A stretch of DNA of 64,000 nucleotides from Candidatus Treponema merdequi (GTDB lineage: Bacteria > Spirochaetota > Spirochaetia > Treponematales > Treponemataceae), in NCBI GenBank assembly GCA_018064525.1, contig JAGHVB010000020.1, positions 112,633 to 176,632 on the forward strand. Direction: 5' to 3'. Positions within the stretch are counted from its first letter, which is position 1. Every line of letters begins with the position of its first letter. Positions 33,731 to 42,139 of the stretch are shown here, in pieces. The notes under the pieces were generated by a model. The model ran no database searches and had not been told where the DNA came from. It saw only the letters and a program-made list of their open reading frames with translations. The translations under genes were made by a program, and so were the position numbers.

Positions 33731-35464
33731 ATGAATTATAACGACAAACCTCTTAAAATATTTCTTCACTATTACAAACCACATCTCGGACTTTTTCTTG
33801 CTGATATTTTTTGTGCAGTCATAATTTCTGCAATTGATGTTGCATTTCCGATGCTGACAAAGTATGTACTTGATTCTCTGATTCCAGAAAAAAATGTCAG
33901 AATGTTTGTAATTTTTATGTCGTGCCTTCTTGCGGGATATCTTTTGAGAAGTCTCTGCAACTGGTTTGTTGCGTACTGGGGACATATTTTTGGAAATTAC
34001 GTGGAACAGGATATGAGGCGTGATGTTTTTGAGCATCTTGAAAAACAGTCGTTTTCTTTTTTTGATTCAAACCGTACCGGAAAAATCATGTCGCGCGCAA
34101 CAACAGATCTTTTTGAGATTACAGAACTTGCACATCATTGTCCCGAAGATTTTCTTACAGCTGTTTTAACTCTTGGCGGTTCATTCGTGATGCTTTTGAG
34201 CATCCGCTTTGAACTTGCAATTGCAGTCATAATTTCTTTGCCGATACTTCTTGTCATTACTTTGTTTTCACGAAAAAAACTTTCTGATACTTCCATCAAA
34301 GTAAAAGAGACAACATCAGAAATTAATGCAGATCTTGAATCAAGCATTTCCGGGATCAGAGTGACAAAAGGTTTTACAAATGAAGATTATGAAATCAGAA
34401 AATTTGCAAAGGCAAATGTCAATTACAGCGACGCAAAGAAAAAGCGTTACTGGTACATGGCAACTTTTCACACAAACATCGAACTTACAACTTCGCTTTT
34501 ATCTTTAATCGTAATTGTTGCCGGTGGCTGGCTCATTATGAACGACAAGATGGCAATTTCTGATTTAGTTGCAGCAAATCTTTTTATCGTTTCATTTATT
34601 GCACCTGTTCATAAGATTTCTTTTTTCGTGGAACAGTTTTCTACCGGCATGGCTGGTTTTGAACGATTTCTTGAACTTATGCGCACTGACACTTCTGTTA
34701 AAGATGCTCCTGATGCAGTTGATCTTTTGAGCGCGCGTGGAAACATCACTTTTGAAAATGTTAACTTTTCTTATAACAAAGATTTTCCCATTCTCGAAAA
34801 TATTAATTTAAATGTTCATGCAGGAGAAAAGTTTGCACTCGTCGGATCTTCTGGCGGTGGAAAGACAACAATCTGTTCGTTAATTCCACGCTTTTATGAA
34901 ATCTCTTCTGGCCGCATAATGCTTGACGGAATTGATCTTAAAAAAATCAAGCTCAGTTCATTGAGAAAGCAGATTGGAATCGTACAGCAGGATGTTTTTC
35001 TTTTCGCAGGAACAGTAAAAGAAAATATCGCTTACGGAAAAATTGATGCCACTGATGACGAAATAATCGAAGCGGCAAAGAGAGCAGAGATTCACGATGA
35101 CATCATGAAAATGCCGAACGGCTATGACACGATTGTCGGCGAAAGGGGAATAAAACTTTCCGGCGGTCAAAAACAGAGAGTAAGCATTGCTCGTTGTTTT
35201 TTGAAAAATCCACCAATCCTTATTTTAGACGAAGCAACTTCTGCACTCGATACAGCAACAGAAATTAAAATTCAGCATTCATTCGACGAACTTTCAAAAG
35301 GCCGCACGACACTCGTCATCGCCCACAGACTTTCGACAATTAAAAACGCAGACACAATTGCAGTAGTCAACGAAAAAGGAATCGTCGAAACTGGTAATCA
35401 TGATGAACTGTATGAAAAGAAAGGGGAATATTATTCTTTGTATACTGCGCAGAAACATGTTTGA
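33731..35464 (+). CDS. ABC transporter, fused permease-ATPase exporter
   Basis: I start at ATG 33731 (MNYNDKPLKIFLHYYKPH); the track's 43-residue prefix runs through the terminator stem and is not protein-like. The gene then encodes 577 residues: six membrane helices (residues ~15-300) and an ATPase with GSSGGGKTTICS, LSGGQKQRVSIARC and ILILDEATSALD. This is the MsbA/multidrug half-transporter type and should act as a homodimer. It is a single-gene unit. The substrate is unknown; lipid or drug efflux is typical. Confidence 0.92.
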   Translation: MNYNDKPLKIFLHYYKPHLGLFLADIFCAVIISAIDVAFPMLTKYVLDSLIPEKNVRMFVIFMSCLLAGYLLRSLCNWFVAYWGHIFGNYVEQDMRRDVFEHLEKQSFSFFDSNRTGKIMSRATTDLFEITELAHHCPEDFLTAVLTLGGSFVMLLSIRFELAIAVIISLPILLVITLFSRKKLSDTSIKVKETTSEINADLESSISGIRVTKGFTNEDYEIRKFAKANVNYSDAKKKRYWYMATFHTNIELTTSLLSLIVIVAGGWLIMNDKMAISDLVAANLFIVSFIAPVHKISFFVEQFSTGMAGFERFLELMRTDTSVKDAPDAVDLLSARGNITFENVNFSYNKDFPILENINLNVHAGEKFALVGSSGGGKTTICSLIPRFYEISSGRIMLDGIDLKKIKLSSLRKQIGIVQQDVFLFAGTVKENIAYGKIDATDDEIIEAAKRAEIHDDIMKMPNGYDTIVGERGIKLSGGQKQRVSIARCFLKNPPILILDEATSALDTATEIKIQHSFDELSKGRTTLVIAHRLSTIKNADTIAVVNEKGIVETGNHDELYEKKGEYYSLYTAQKHV

Positions 35465-35621
35465 TTTGTAAAATGTTTTGACTTGGTCTGGATACAGTAA
35501 TGTGCTATCACAATATACAGATTCTTATATCCGCATATCGTGCAATCTTGATTCCAAAGCCTGGAAAGTATCCGGAATTCATGCTTCTTCGATATAAGAT
35601 TAACGCAGATGTGAAGCAGGT

Positions 35622-36527
35622 TTATTTTAATCTTGATTCTAATTCTTCGATTGGAACATTAAAATCGGCTGCAACAATTTCTATCGGTTGATGATAATTT
35701 TTTACAGCGATTACCGCAGCTTCGAGTTTTGCATCTGCACGACCTTCCGCACGACCTTCTGCCAGTCCTTCTGCACGACCCTCCGCACGACCCTCCGCAC
35801 GACCCTCCGCACGACCTTCTGCCAGTCCTTTTGCATGACCTTTCGTCAGTCCTTCTGCTAAACCTTCTTTTATAGCCTGTTCCTTTGCTTCTTCAATCCA
35901 AAGTCCAACCGTCATGTACTGTTTTCTCCATGATGAATTAGTTTTTGCAGCATAAACTGCTGAATCGACTCTTGAGGTAAAGTCATCACACGGTTTTTTT
36001 GTTGAAAGATATTCAAGAAAATTTTGTAAACGTGGACTTGCTTTCGTGCGGTCAACTGCCTTTATATTGTAAAATACTTTGTTTGTTTTGTCATTATATG
36101 GAAGAGCTGGGTTATCATTCATCATCTGACAGACTTGATATTTCAGTTCACCTTTCTTGAAAGGATCGAAAGTGCATAGAAATATTATGTAAGTTTCTTT
36201 GAGTTTTTTGTAATCCATCTCATGTTCGAGCTGGTCGATATCAATCAGTCCCTGATAGTATCTGCATCTTTTTTCAAGATTGAATCTGTCCGTTGTCTGC
36301 ATTTCCAGATCAAAGATTTTATCAGAATCTTTTACATAAACATCGAGTCTGATTGAATGCTTTTCATAATCAGGATAAATAGGAAACTGTGATGTAATCA
36401 TTTCGATATGGTCGACTTGAATATCGAGAAGTATCTCAATTAATTCAGTGCAAAGTTTTTCATCTGACATAACTTTGCAGAAAAGAAAGTCGTCAGTGAT
36501 TGTAAGCTGGTCAAAAGACTTATACAT
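35622..36527 (-). CDS. PD-(D/E)XK nuclease family protein (Rpn/transposase-like) with Gly-Arg repeat tail
   Basis: Protein of 301 residues of the Rpn/PF12784-like group. It starts with FDQLTITDDFLFCKVMSD, and the nuclease core has RLDVYVKDSDKIFDLEMQ (Asp then ExQ). The C-terminal region contains about eleven four-residue units (AEGR/AEGL) encoded by 12-bp DNA repeats, then a helical end. SD GGAGG 5 nt before the ATG. Such proteins promote DNA breakage/recombination and are common in gut-bacterial genomes in many copies. No terminal inverted repeats were seen around it. Confidence 0.85.
   Translation of the reverse strand: MYKSFDQLTITDDFLFCKVMSDEKLCTELIEILLDIQVDHIEMITSQFPIYPDYEKHSIRLDVYVKDSDKIFDLEMQTTDRFNLEKRCRYYQGLIDIDQLEHEMDYKKLKETYIIFLCTFDPFKKGELKYQVCQMMNDNPALPYNDKTNKVFYNIKAVDRTKASPRLQNFLEYLSTKKPCDDFTSRVDSAVYAAKTNSSWRKQYMTVGLWIEEAKEQAIKEGLAEGLTKGHAKGLAEGRAEGRAEGRAEGRAEGLAEGRAEGRADAKLEAAVIAVKNYHQPIEIVAADFNVPIEELESRLK
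35735..35870. repeat. 12-bp tandem repeats inside the nuclease gene
   Basis: Roughly eleven 12-bp units related to GCACGACCCTCC (plus strand) encode AEGR/AEGL tetrapeptides. The unit length is a multiple of three, so copy-number change alters length without breaking the frame. Confidence 0.88.
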
Positions 36528-36620
36528 GGAATCCTCCGAAGGCTGTTTTATAAATTTCCCTCATAGATATAATCTTTTTGTTTATGATTTTTTCACACAA
36601 AAAAGAAAAAGTTTCCCTAC

Positions 36621-36649
36621 TTGCACAAAATTAACAAATGCTTTATAAC
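36621..36649 (+). promoter_or_regulatory. leuB promoter
   Basis: TTGCAC, 17 bp, TATAAC. The ~50-nt leader contains a small hairpin ATGCG/CGCAT (36675-36691) shortly before the SD. Confidence 0.6.
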
Positions 36650-36704
36650 TTTAGTAATACTTAAACATTAAATTATGCGCTAAAAACGCATCAAAGAGGT
36701 TAAT

Positions 36705-37796
36705 ATGAATAAGACTATCGCGTTGATTCCTGGTGATGGAATCGGTCCAGATGTGATTGCAGAAGCAGTCAATGTTTTGAATGCAGTTGGAAAGAAATTC
36801 GGCCACTCATTTGAGTATAAAAATGTAATTGCCGGCGGTTGTGCTATCGATAAGTTTGGTGAACCGCTTCCTAAAGACCAGCTTCAGATTGCGCTTGATG
36901 CAGATTCTGCTTTGCTCGGTGCTGTTGGTGGACCAAAATGGGATGATGTTGCTCCAGAACTCAGACCAGAAAAAGCACTTTTAGGTCTTCGCGGTGGAAT
37001 GAAGGTATACGCAAATCTACGTCCTGCTTTGATGTTCAAACAGCTTAAAGCAGCCTGTCCTCTTAAAGACGAAGTTGTAGGTGACGGTCTTGATATTTTA
37101 ATCGTACGCGAATTGACTGGCGGTATTTATTTTGGTGATCGTGGAACTGCTCCAGACGGAAAATCAGCCTGGGATACAGAACGCTATTCTTGGGAAGAAA
37201 TCGAACGCATCGTTCGTCTCGGCTTTGAATCTGCAATGAACCGCAGAAAGATTTTGACAGTTGTAGACAAGGCTAACATTTTGACATCAAGCCGTCTCTG
37301 GAGAAAAGTAGCAGAAACAGTTCACGCTGAATATCCTGAAGTTACTTTGAACTTCCTTTATGTAGACAATGCAGCAATGCAGCTTGTAAGAAACCCTAAA
37401 CAGTTTGACGTTATCGCAACTTCAAACATGTTCGGTGATATCCTTTCTGACGAAGCTTCTCAGATTACAGGTTCCATCGGAATGCTCGCATCAGCTTCCC
37501 TCGGTGACGGAAAAGGACCTGGCCTTTATGAACCAATCCACGGTTCAGCACCTGACATCGCCGGAAAAGACCTTGCAAACCCATTGGCAACAATTCTTTC
37601 TGCTGCAATGCTCCTTCGCTTTGATTTCAAACTTGAAGCAGAAGCAAAAGCAATCGAAGCCGCTGTAGAAAAAGTACTCGACGACGGCTGGAGAACTGGT
37701 GATATCGCCGGTGATGTGGCAGCAGTTAAAGCAGCAGGCAAGCTCGTAGGAACAAAGAAAATGGGCCAGCTTGTAGTGGAATATTTGAATAAATAA
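36705..37796 (+). CDS. leuB: 3-isopropylmalate dehydrogenase
   Basis: Protein of 363 residues that oxidises and decarboxylates 3-isopropylmalate using NAD in leucine synthesis. Seen are [13 protein letters not shown] at the N terminus, the substrate-binding YANLRPA and [13 protein letters not shown], and the metal/NAD block [27 protein letters not shown]...[18 protein letters not shown]. leuA, leuC and leuD are not adjacent. Codon usage is optimised relative to neighbours, suggesting strong expression. Confidence 0.97.
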   Translation: MNKTIALIPGDGIGPDVIAEAVNVLNAVGKKFGHSFEYKNVIAGGCAIDKFGEPLPKDQLQIALDADSALLGAVGGPKWDDVAPELRPEKALLGLRGGMKVYANLRPALMFKQLKAACPLKDEVVGDGLDILIVRELTGGIYFGDRGTAPDGKSAWDTERYSWEEIERIVRLGFESAMNRRKILTVVDKANILTSSRLWRKVAETVHAEYPEVTLNFLYVDNAAMQLVRNPKQFDVIATSNMFGDILSDEASQITGSIGMLASASLGDGKGPGLYEPIHGSAPDIAGKDLANPLATILSAAMLLRFDFKLEAEAKAIEAAVEKVLDDGWRTGDIAGDVAAVKAAGKLVGTKKMGQLVVEYLNK

Positions 37797-37850
37797 CTGT
37801 TAAAATTTTTATATACTTACTGTCCTGATATACTGAATAGATAGAAGTAA

Positions 37851-37980
37851 CACCTGCGTAGCAAAAAATTATAAAAACGTAGCTTCGTGAGTCCCGCGGA
37901 ATTTTTAACCCTGGTTGAGGGAAAATGGCGGCGAACGCGGCGGAGTTTTTATAATTTTTTGTGAGAGCAGGTGTTTTTTT
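37851..37980. repeat. long inverted-repeat element C
   Basis: The outer arms CACCTGC/GCAGGTG and inner arms GCAAAAAATTATAAAAAC against GTTTTTATAATTTTTTG flank a GC-richer centre with GTGAGTCCCGCGG and GGCGAACGCGGCGGAG. It ends in seven T, so it could also act as a terminator for leuB. It shares submotifs with element B. Confidence 0.85.
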
Positions 37981-38021
37981 GGATATTAGTATTACAAAGT
38001 AGTAAATAAAAATATCCGTAA

Positions 38022-38065
38022 CGGAGTTTTTATAATTTCCCGCGAGAGCAGGTGTTTTTTTTGAT
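38022..38065. repeat. second copy of the right arm of element C
   Basis: CGGAGTTTTTATAATTT...GAGAGCAGGTGTTTTTTT is repeated about 80 bp after the first copy (37941-37983), giving a direct repeat. This accounts for the spurious minus-strand ORF 37726..38070. The 351-bp gap between leuB and the sigma gene holds only element C, this copy and the sigma-factor promoter. Confidence 0.8.
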
Positions 38066-38097
38066 GTCAATTTGTACTTTCAGTATTTTATGTTTTT

Positions 38098-38126
38098 TTG
38101 TATTATAATGCTTCTTATGTTATAAT
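38098..38126 (+). promoter_or_regulatory. promoter of the sigma factor/export operon
   Basis: TTGTAT, 17 bp, TATAAT with an extended -10 TG (TGTTATAAT). An SD-bearing leader of ~15 nt follows, so this operon is not leaderless. Confidence 0.65.
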
Positions 38127-38147
38127 ATTCTTCTTAAGGGAGTGTTT

Positions 38148-38645
38148 ATGCCAAAAACCACTGACGAACTGCTTGCGCTCAAGGATCGGGTTTACCGCGA
38201 TTATGCTGACAAGGTCAAATATTATATTCTCGGAAAAGTTACGAACGAAGCGGATGCGGAAGATTTACATTCCATTATATTCCAGAAAATTTTTGACAAG
38301 ATTGATACTTATGATGAGAAAAAGGCATCGGTGTCGACTTGGGTTTATACGATTACTCACAATACGGTCTGCGATTATTTTAAAACGAAAAAAAATATTG
38401 TAAGTCTTGAAGATGATGTTCTGGCTGCAGATGAAAATCTTGATAATATTTGTAAAAAAGAAACTCTCGATGAACTTGCAGATGCACTTCTCAAATTAAA
38501 AGAAAATGAAAGACAGATTATAGTTCTTGTTTTTTATCAAGATATGACAATTAAAGAAGCTGCGGCTAAAATTGGAATGTCGTACAGCAATGCAAAAATT
38601 GTACATGCTTCTGCATTGGCAAAGTTAAAGGATTTCTTATCATGA
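38148..38645 (+). CDS. ECF-like RNA polymerase sigma factor
   Basis: Protein of 165 residues; ATG 38148 with SD AAGGGAG is better than the track's GTG. It has region 2 (DRVYRDYADKVKYYILGKV...DAEDLHSIIFQKIF, WVYTITHNTVCDYF) and region 4 (LKLKENERQIIVLVFYQDMTIKEAAAKIGMSYSNAKIVHASALAKL). No anti-sigma gene follows; the ATGA overlap couples it directly to the export adaptor gene. It probably controls this operon or a co-regulated cargo gene. Confidence 0.92.
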   Translation: MPKTTDELLALKDRVYRDYADKVKYYILGKVTNEADAEDLHSIIFQKIFDKIDTYDEKKASVSTWVYTITHNTVCDYFKTKKNIVSLEDDVLAADENLDNICKKETLDELADALLKLKENERQIIVLVFYQDMTIKEAAAKIGMSYSNAKIVHASALAKLKDFLS

Positions 38646-39928
38646 GTGAACAAAAAAGACAGATTTTTCGTCAGGCTGCGCTCGACAAAATTTCTTCGCC
38701 TGATCAGCTTGATATTGCGGTTACAGTAATCAAACCTTATACATGGGTTATTTTATTTGCAACTGCATTTGTTGTAATCGGTTGCCTTATCTGGAGTTTG
38801 ATTGGTACTGTTCCGACCAAAGTAAATGGAATTGGTGTGCTTGTTAATTCCGGAAAGATGGTAAGTATCTGTTATCCTGCAAATGGAATTGTAAAAGATG
38901 TTTTTGTCAAACGCGGAGCCAGAGTTGAAAAAGGTCAGATTATTGCCCGCATTGAAAGACTTGATCTTCTTGAACAGATTCAGCTTGTGACAAACAAACT
39001 TGCAAATGCGCAGAATCTTTATGAAACGACTTCAAATTATTCTGAGACAAGTACGGGGCTTACAACAAAGATGCTTTCTAAATCTCAGAAAGATGTTTAC
39101 GAACAGATTGAAGCGGTACAAAAAAATATTGCAGAATTTGAAATTAAAGAAGCTCAGATGAAACAGCTTTTTGATGAAGGTCTCATTACAGAGCTACAGT
39201 ATTTTGATACAAGAAATACTCTTTTGAATTTCAGAAAAGAAAAACAGGACCTTGAGAGTAAAGTTTTAGATTTGGGTGTCAGCAAAGTAAGAACAACCGG
39301 CGAGTCAAAACAGACTCTCATGAATCTTGAACATCAGATTAATGAACTTAAAATGCAGTTAAAAACAATGCGTGATGAGTATCAGATTGCATCCCGCATT
39401 GTTTCTGATCATGCAGGTATTCTTCTTGAAGTGGCAGTTTCTGACGGATGTTTTGTTGCCGGTGGTTCTACTATTGCTGTTGTTGCTGCTGATGCTTCTG
39501 ATGGAACAACACTTCATACCAGATTTTATTTTTCTGCTGATGACGGAAAAACAATTAAGCCTGGAATGGAAATTTCAATTTGTCCTTCGACTGTAAAACA
39601 GGAAGAGTTTGGCTGCATTCAGGGAATCATCACGGATGTTTCTTCGTTTCCTGTAAGTCAGGATTATCTTCTGAGTACTCTTCAGAATAAAAATTTTGTT
39701 TCGATGTTTCTTCAAAAGTCGCCGGTTCCGATTGAAGTTGTTGCAAGTTTGATTCCAAATCCAAATAATTATTCCGGATTAAAATGGACTTCTTCCCGCG
39801 GACCTTCTCAGAAAATGGAAGCAGGAATTATATGTACTGGATTTGTTATTACAAATAAGCAGCATCCGATTGAACTTGTAATTCCAGCATTAAAGAAAAA
39901 GCTTTTAGGAATTGGTGATGAGCAGTAA
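38642..39928 (+). CDS. HlyD-type membrane-fusion adaptor, NHLM secretion-protein type
   Basis: Protein of 428 residues. The start RQIFRQAALDKISSPDQLD is characteristic of the adaptor of NHLM (nitrile-hydratase-leader peptide) export systems. One membrane helix (residues ~36-60) is followed by a lipoyl-like half (GIVKDVFVKRGARVEKGQIIARI), a coiled-coil region (~105-255) and the second lipoyl half (HAGILLEVAVSDGCFVAGG). It should bridge the inner-membrane ABC transporter to TolC. It overlaps the sigma factor by 4 bp and the peptidase transporter by 11 bp. Confidence 0.88.
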   Translation: MSEQKRQIFRQAALDKISSPDQLDIAVTVIKPYTWVILFATAFVVIGCLIWSLIGTVPTKVNGIGVLVNSGKMVSICYPANGIVKDVFVKRGARVEKGQIIARIERLDLLEQIQLVTNKLANAQNLYETTSNYSETSTGLTTKMLSKSQKDVYEQIEAVQKNIAEFEIKEAQMKQLFDEGLITELQYFDTRNTLLNFRKEKQDLESKVLDLGVSKVRTTGESKQTLMNLEHQINELKMQLKTMRDEYQIASRIVSDHAGILLEVAVSDGCFVAGGSTIAVVAADASDGTTLHTRFYFSADDGKTIKPGMEISICPSTVKQEEFGCIQGIITDVSSFPVSQDYLLSTLQNKNFVSMFLQKSPVPIEVVASLIPNPNNYSGLKWTSSRGPSQKMEAGIICTGFVITNKQHPIELVIPALKKKLLGIGDEQ

Positions 39929-42119
39929 GTTCCTTTCAATATTTAAAAGAAAAAAAACAAAGACTCCGACAGTTTTGCAGCTTGAGGCAGTTGAATGTGG
40001 TGCTGCAAGTCTTGCGATGATTTTGTCGTATTACGGTGTTTTTGTTCCGCTTGAAAAGCTTAGAATTGAATGCGGTGTTTCCCGTGATGGTACAAAGGCT
40101 TCAAATATTGTAAAAGCTGCACGCCGTTATGGTCTTGAAGCTGCCGGATATAAATGCGAAATTGAAAACCTCAAAGAGATAAATCTTCCTGCAATCATCT
40201 TCTGGGAATTCAATCATTTTGTTGTTCTCGAAAAAGTTTTGAAGAACAAAGCGATTATAAATGATCCTGCAATGGGACGCAGAACTATTCCGATGGAAGA
40301 TTTTAATACTTCTTTTACGGGTGTTGTTTTAACATTTAGTCCGACAGCAGAATTTAAAAAGACTGGAAAGAAGCCTTCGATATTCAGCTCGATAAAAAAA
40401 CGGATGAAGAATACGTATAAAGAAATTCTTTATATTGCACTTACAGGTATCCTTCTTTTAATTCCGGGAATTGCACTTCCGGCATATTCCAGAATATTTA
40501 TTGATAAAATTTTAGTCGGCGGAATGAATGGATTTTTAAAACCGCTTTTGATTGCAATGTTCTGTACTGGTGTTATTCAGACTATTCTGTCTTATAATCA
40601 GGATGTAATTTTGATGCGCTTTGAACAGAAACTTTCGATTGCCGCGTATTCAAAATTTTTAACACATCTTTTTAAATTACCTCCTGTCTTTTTTACACAG
40701 CGAATGCCGGGCGAAATCTGTGACCGTATAGAATCGAATGACAGTATTGCAAGTTTCTTTTCTACAAAGTTTGCATCTTTGTGTATAAGCCTTGTCGCTG
40801 CGGTTTTCTATCTTGCGATGATGTTCAGTTATGACTGGATTTTAACATGCGTTGTTCTTGCAGCTAACCTTTTTAATTTTCTATATTTTAAGATTATTGC
40901 AGAACGGCTTGAAACAGGTATGTTTAAGAATCAGGTTGAATCTGCAAAGTTAAGCGGAATTACGATGAATGGTTTTCAGCTTATTGAAACGATAAAAGCT
41001 AACGGTTCTGAAAATGATTTTTTTAAGAAGTGGTCCGGACAGCAGGCAAAGGTTTTGCAGTGCAGTCAGAAAATGCAGCGTCTTTCAATTGAAACGGGAG
41101 TTGCACCTGGACTTGTAAGTCAGATAATTTCAATATTGATTCTTCTTCTTGGAGTTCTCCGCGTAATTGACGGCCATCTTACAATCGGTATGCTGATTGC
41201 TTTTCAAAGTCTGCAGGGCGGAGTTTCTGGTCCGATAAGTGAATTTGTCGGACTTGCGTCAGAGCTTCAGACATGTAAGGCAGAATTAAAACGTCTTGAT
41301 GATGTAATGGAATATCCGGAAGAAAAAAAATTCAAAGATGAAATCAATGAAACTGTTGAAGTAAATTCCACACAAAAAAAATATCAGCCTGCAGTAAAAT
41401 TACAGGGTGAACTTGAAATAAAAAATCTTCAGTTTGGTTACAGTATTCTTGAAAAACCTTTCATCGATGGATTAAACATTAAATTAAAACCCGGAATGCG
41501 TGTTGCACTTGTCGGCTCAAGTGGAAGCGGTAAATCAACGATTGCAAAAATAATAAGTTCCCTTTATAAACAGTGGGACGGAGAAGTTCTGTATGATGGT
41601 AAAGCAATTACAGAAATTAACAGAATAGATTTCTGTAATTCGGTTTCAATTGTTGATCAGGATATTTTTCTGTTTGAAGGAAACGTAAAAGATAATATTA
41701 CAATGTGGAATACTGCAATTTCTGAAAATGATTATATCAGGGCTGCAAAAGATGCCTGTATTCATGATGTAATTGCTGCGCGTCCTGAAGGATATTTCAG
41801 CAAAGTTGAAGAAGGCGGTGCTAATTTTTCCGGTGGACAGAGACAGCGTCTTGAAATTGCAAGAGCACTTGCAACTAATCCTGCAATATTGATTATGGAT
41901 GAAGCGACAAGTGCTCTTGATGCTGTAACAGAATATCAGGTTGATCAGAACATAAGAAAAAGAAACTGTACTTGCGTAATTGTTGCACACAGATTAAGTA
42001 CTATTCGTGATGCGGATGTAATTATTGTTCTGGATCATGGTCGTGTTGTACAGTCTGGAACTCATAAACAGCTTATCAAACAGAACGGTTTGTACAAAGA
42101 TTTGATAAAGACGATGTAA
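39918..42119 (+). CDS. C39-peptidase-containing ABC transporter (PCAT), NHLM type
   Basis: From ATG 39918 (SD AGGA) the protein has 733 residues. The N-terminal C39 peptidase shows catalytic Cys in LEAVECGAASLAMILSYYG (residue ~27), His in NHFVVLEK and Asp in NDPAMGRR, so cleavage of a leader peptide during export is expected. Six membrane helices follow, then an ATPase with GSSGSGKSTIAK, FSGGQRQRLEIARAL and ILIMDEATSALD. All catalytic residues are present. It is the processing exporter of the locus. Confidence 0.93.
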   Translation: MSSKFLSIFKRKKTKTPTVLQLEAVECGAASLAMILSYYGVFVPLEKLRIECGVSRDGTKASNIVKAARRYGLEAAGYKCEIENLKEINLPAIIFWEFNHFVVLEKVLKNKAIINDPAMGRRTIPMEDFNTSFTGVVLTFSPTAEFKKTGKKPSIFSSIKKRMKNTYKEILYIALTGILLLIPGIALPAYSRIFIDKILVGGMNGFLKPLLIAMFCTGVIQTILSYNQDVILMRFEQKLSIAAYSKFLTHLFKLPPVFFTQRMPGEICDRIESNDSIASFFSTKFASLCISLVAAVFYLAMMFSYDWILTCVVLAANLFNFLYFKIIAERLETGMFKNQVESAKLSGITMNGFQLIETIKANGSENDFFKKWSGQQAKVLQCSQKMQRLSIETGVAPGLVSQIISILILLLGVLRVIDGHLTIGMLIAFQSLQGGVSGPISEFVGLASELQTCKAELKRLDDVMEYPEEKKFKDEINETVEVNSTQKKYQPAVKLQGELEIKNLQFGYSILEKPFIDGLNIKLKPGMRVALVGSSGSGKSTIAKIISSLYKQWDGEVLYDGKAITEINRIDFCNSVSIVDQDIFLFEGNVKDNITMWNTAISENDYIRAAKDACIHDVIAARPEGYFSKVEEGGANFSGGQRQRLEIARALATNPAILIMDEATSALDAVTEYQVDQNIRKRNCTCVIVAHRLSTIRDADVIIVLDHGRVVQSGTHKQLIKQNGLYKDLIKTM

Positions 42120-42139
42120 TTTATTGAGCGGGTAGTAAA

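Noticed and set aside
35500-35691. 63-residue plus-strand ORF after the ABC exporter
   Set aside because: It has no SD, overlaps the 3' end of the nuclease gene on the other strand and resembles no family.
37726-38070. 114-residue minus-strand ORF before the sigma factor, possible peptide precursor for the export operon
   Set aside because: It overlaps the 3' end of leuB and translates inverted-repeat element C and its duplicate arm. It has no SD and no leader-peptide features.
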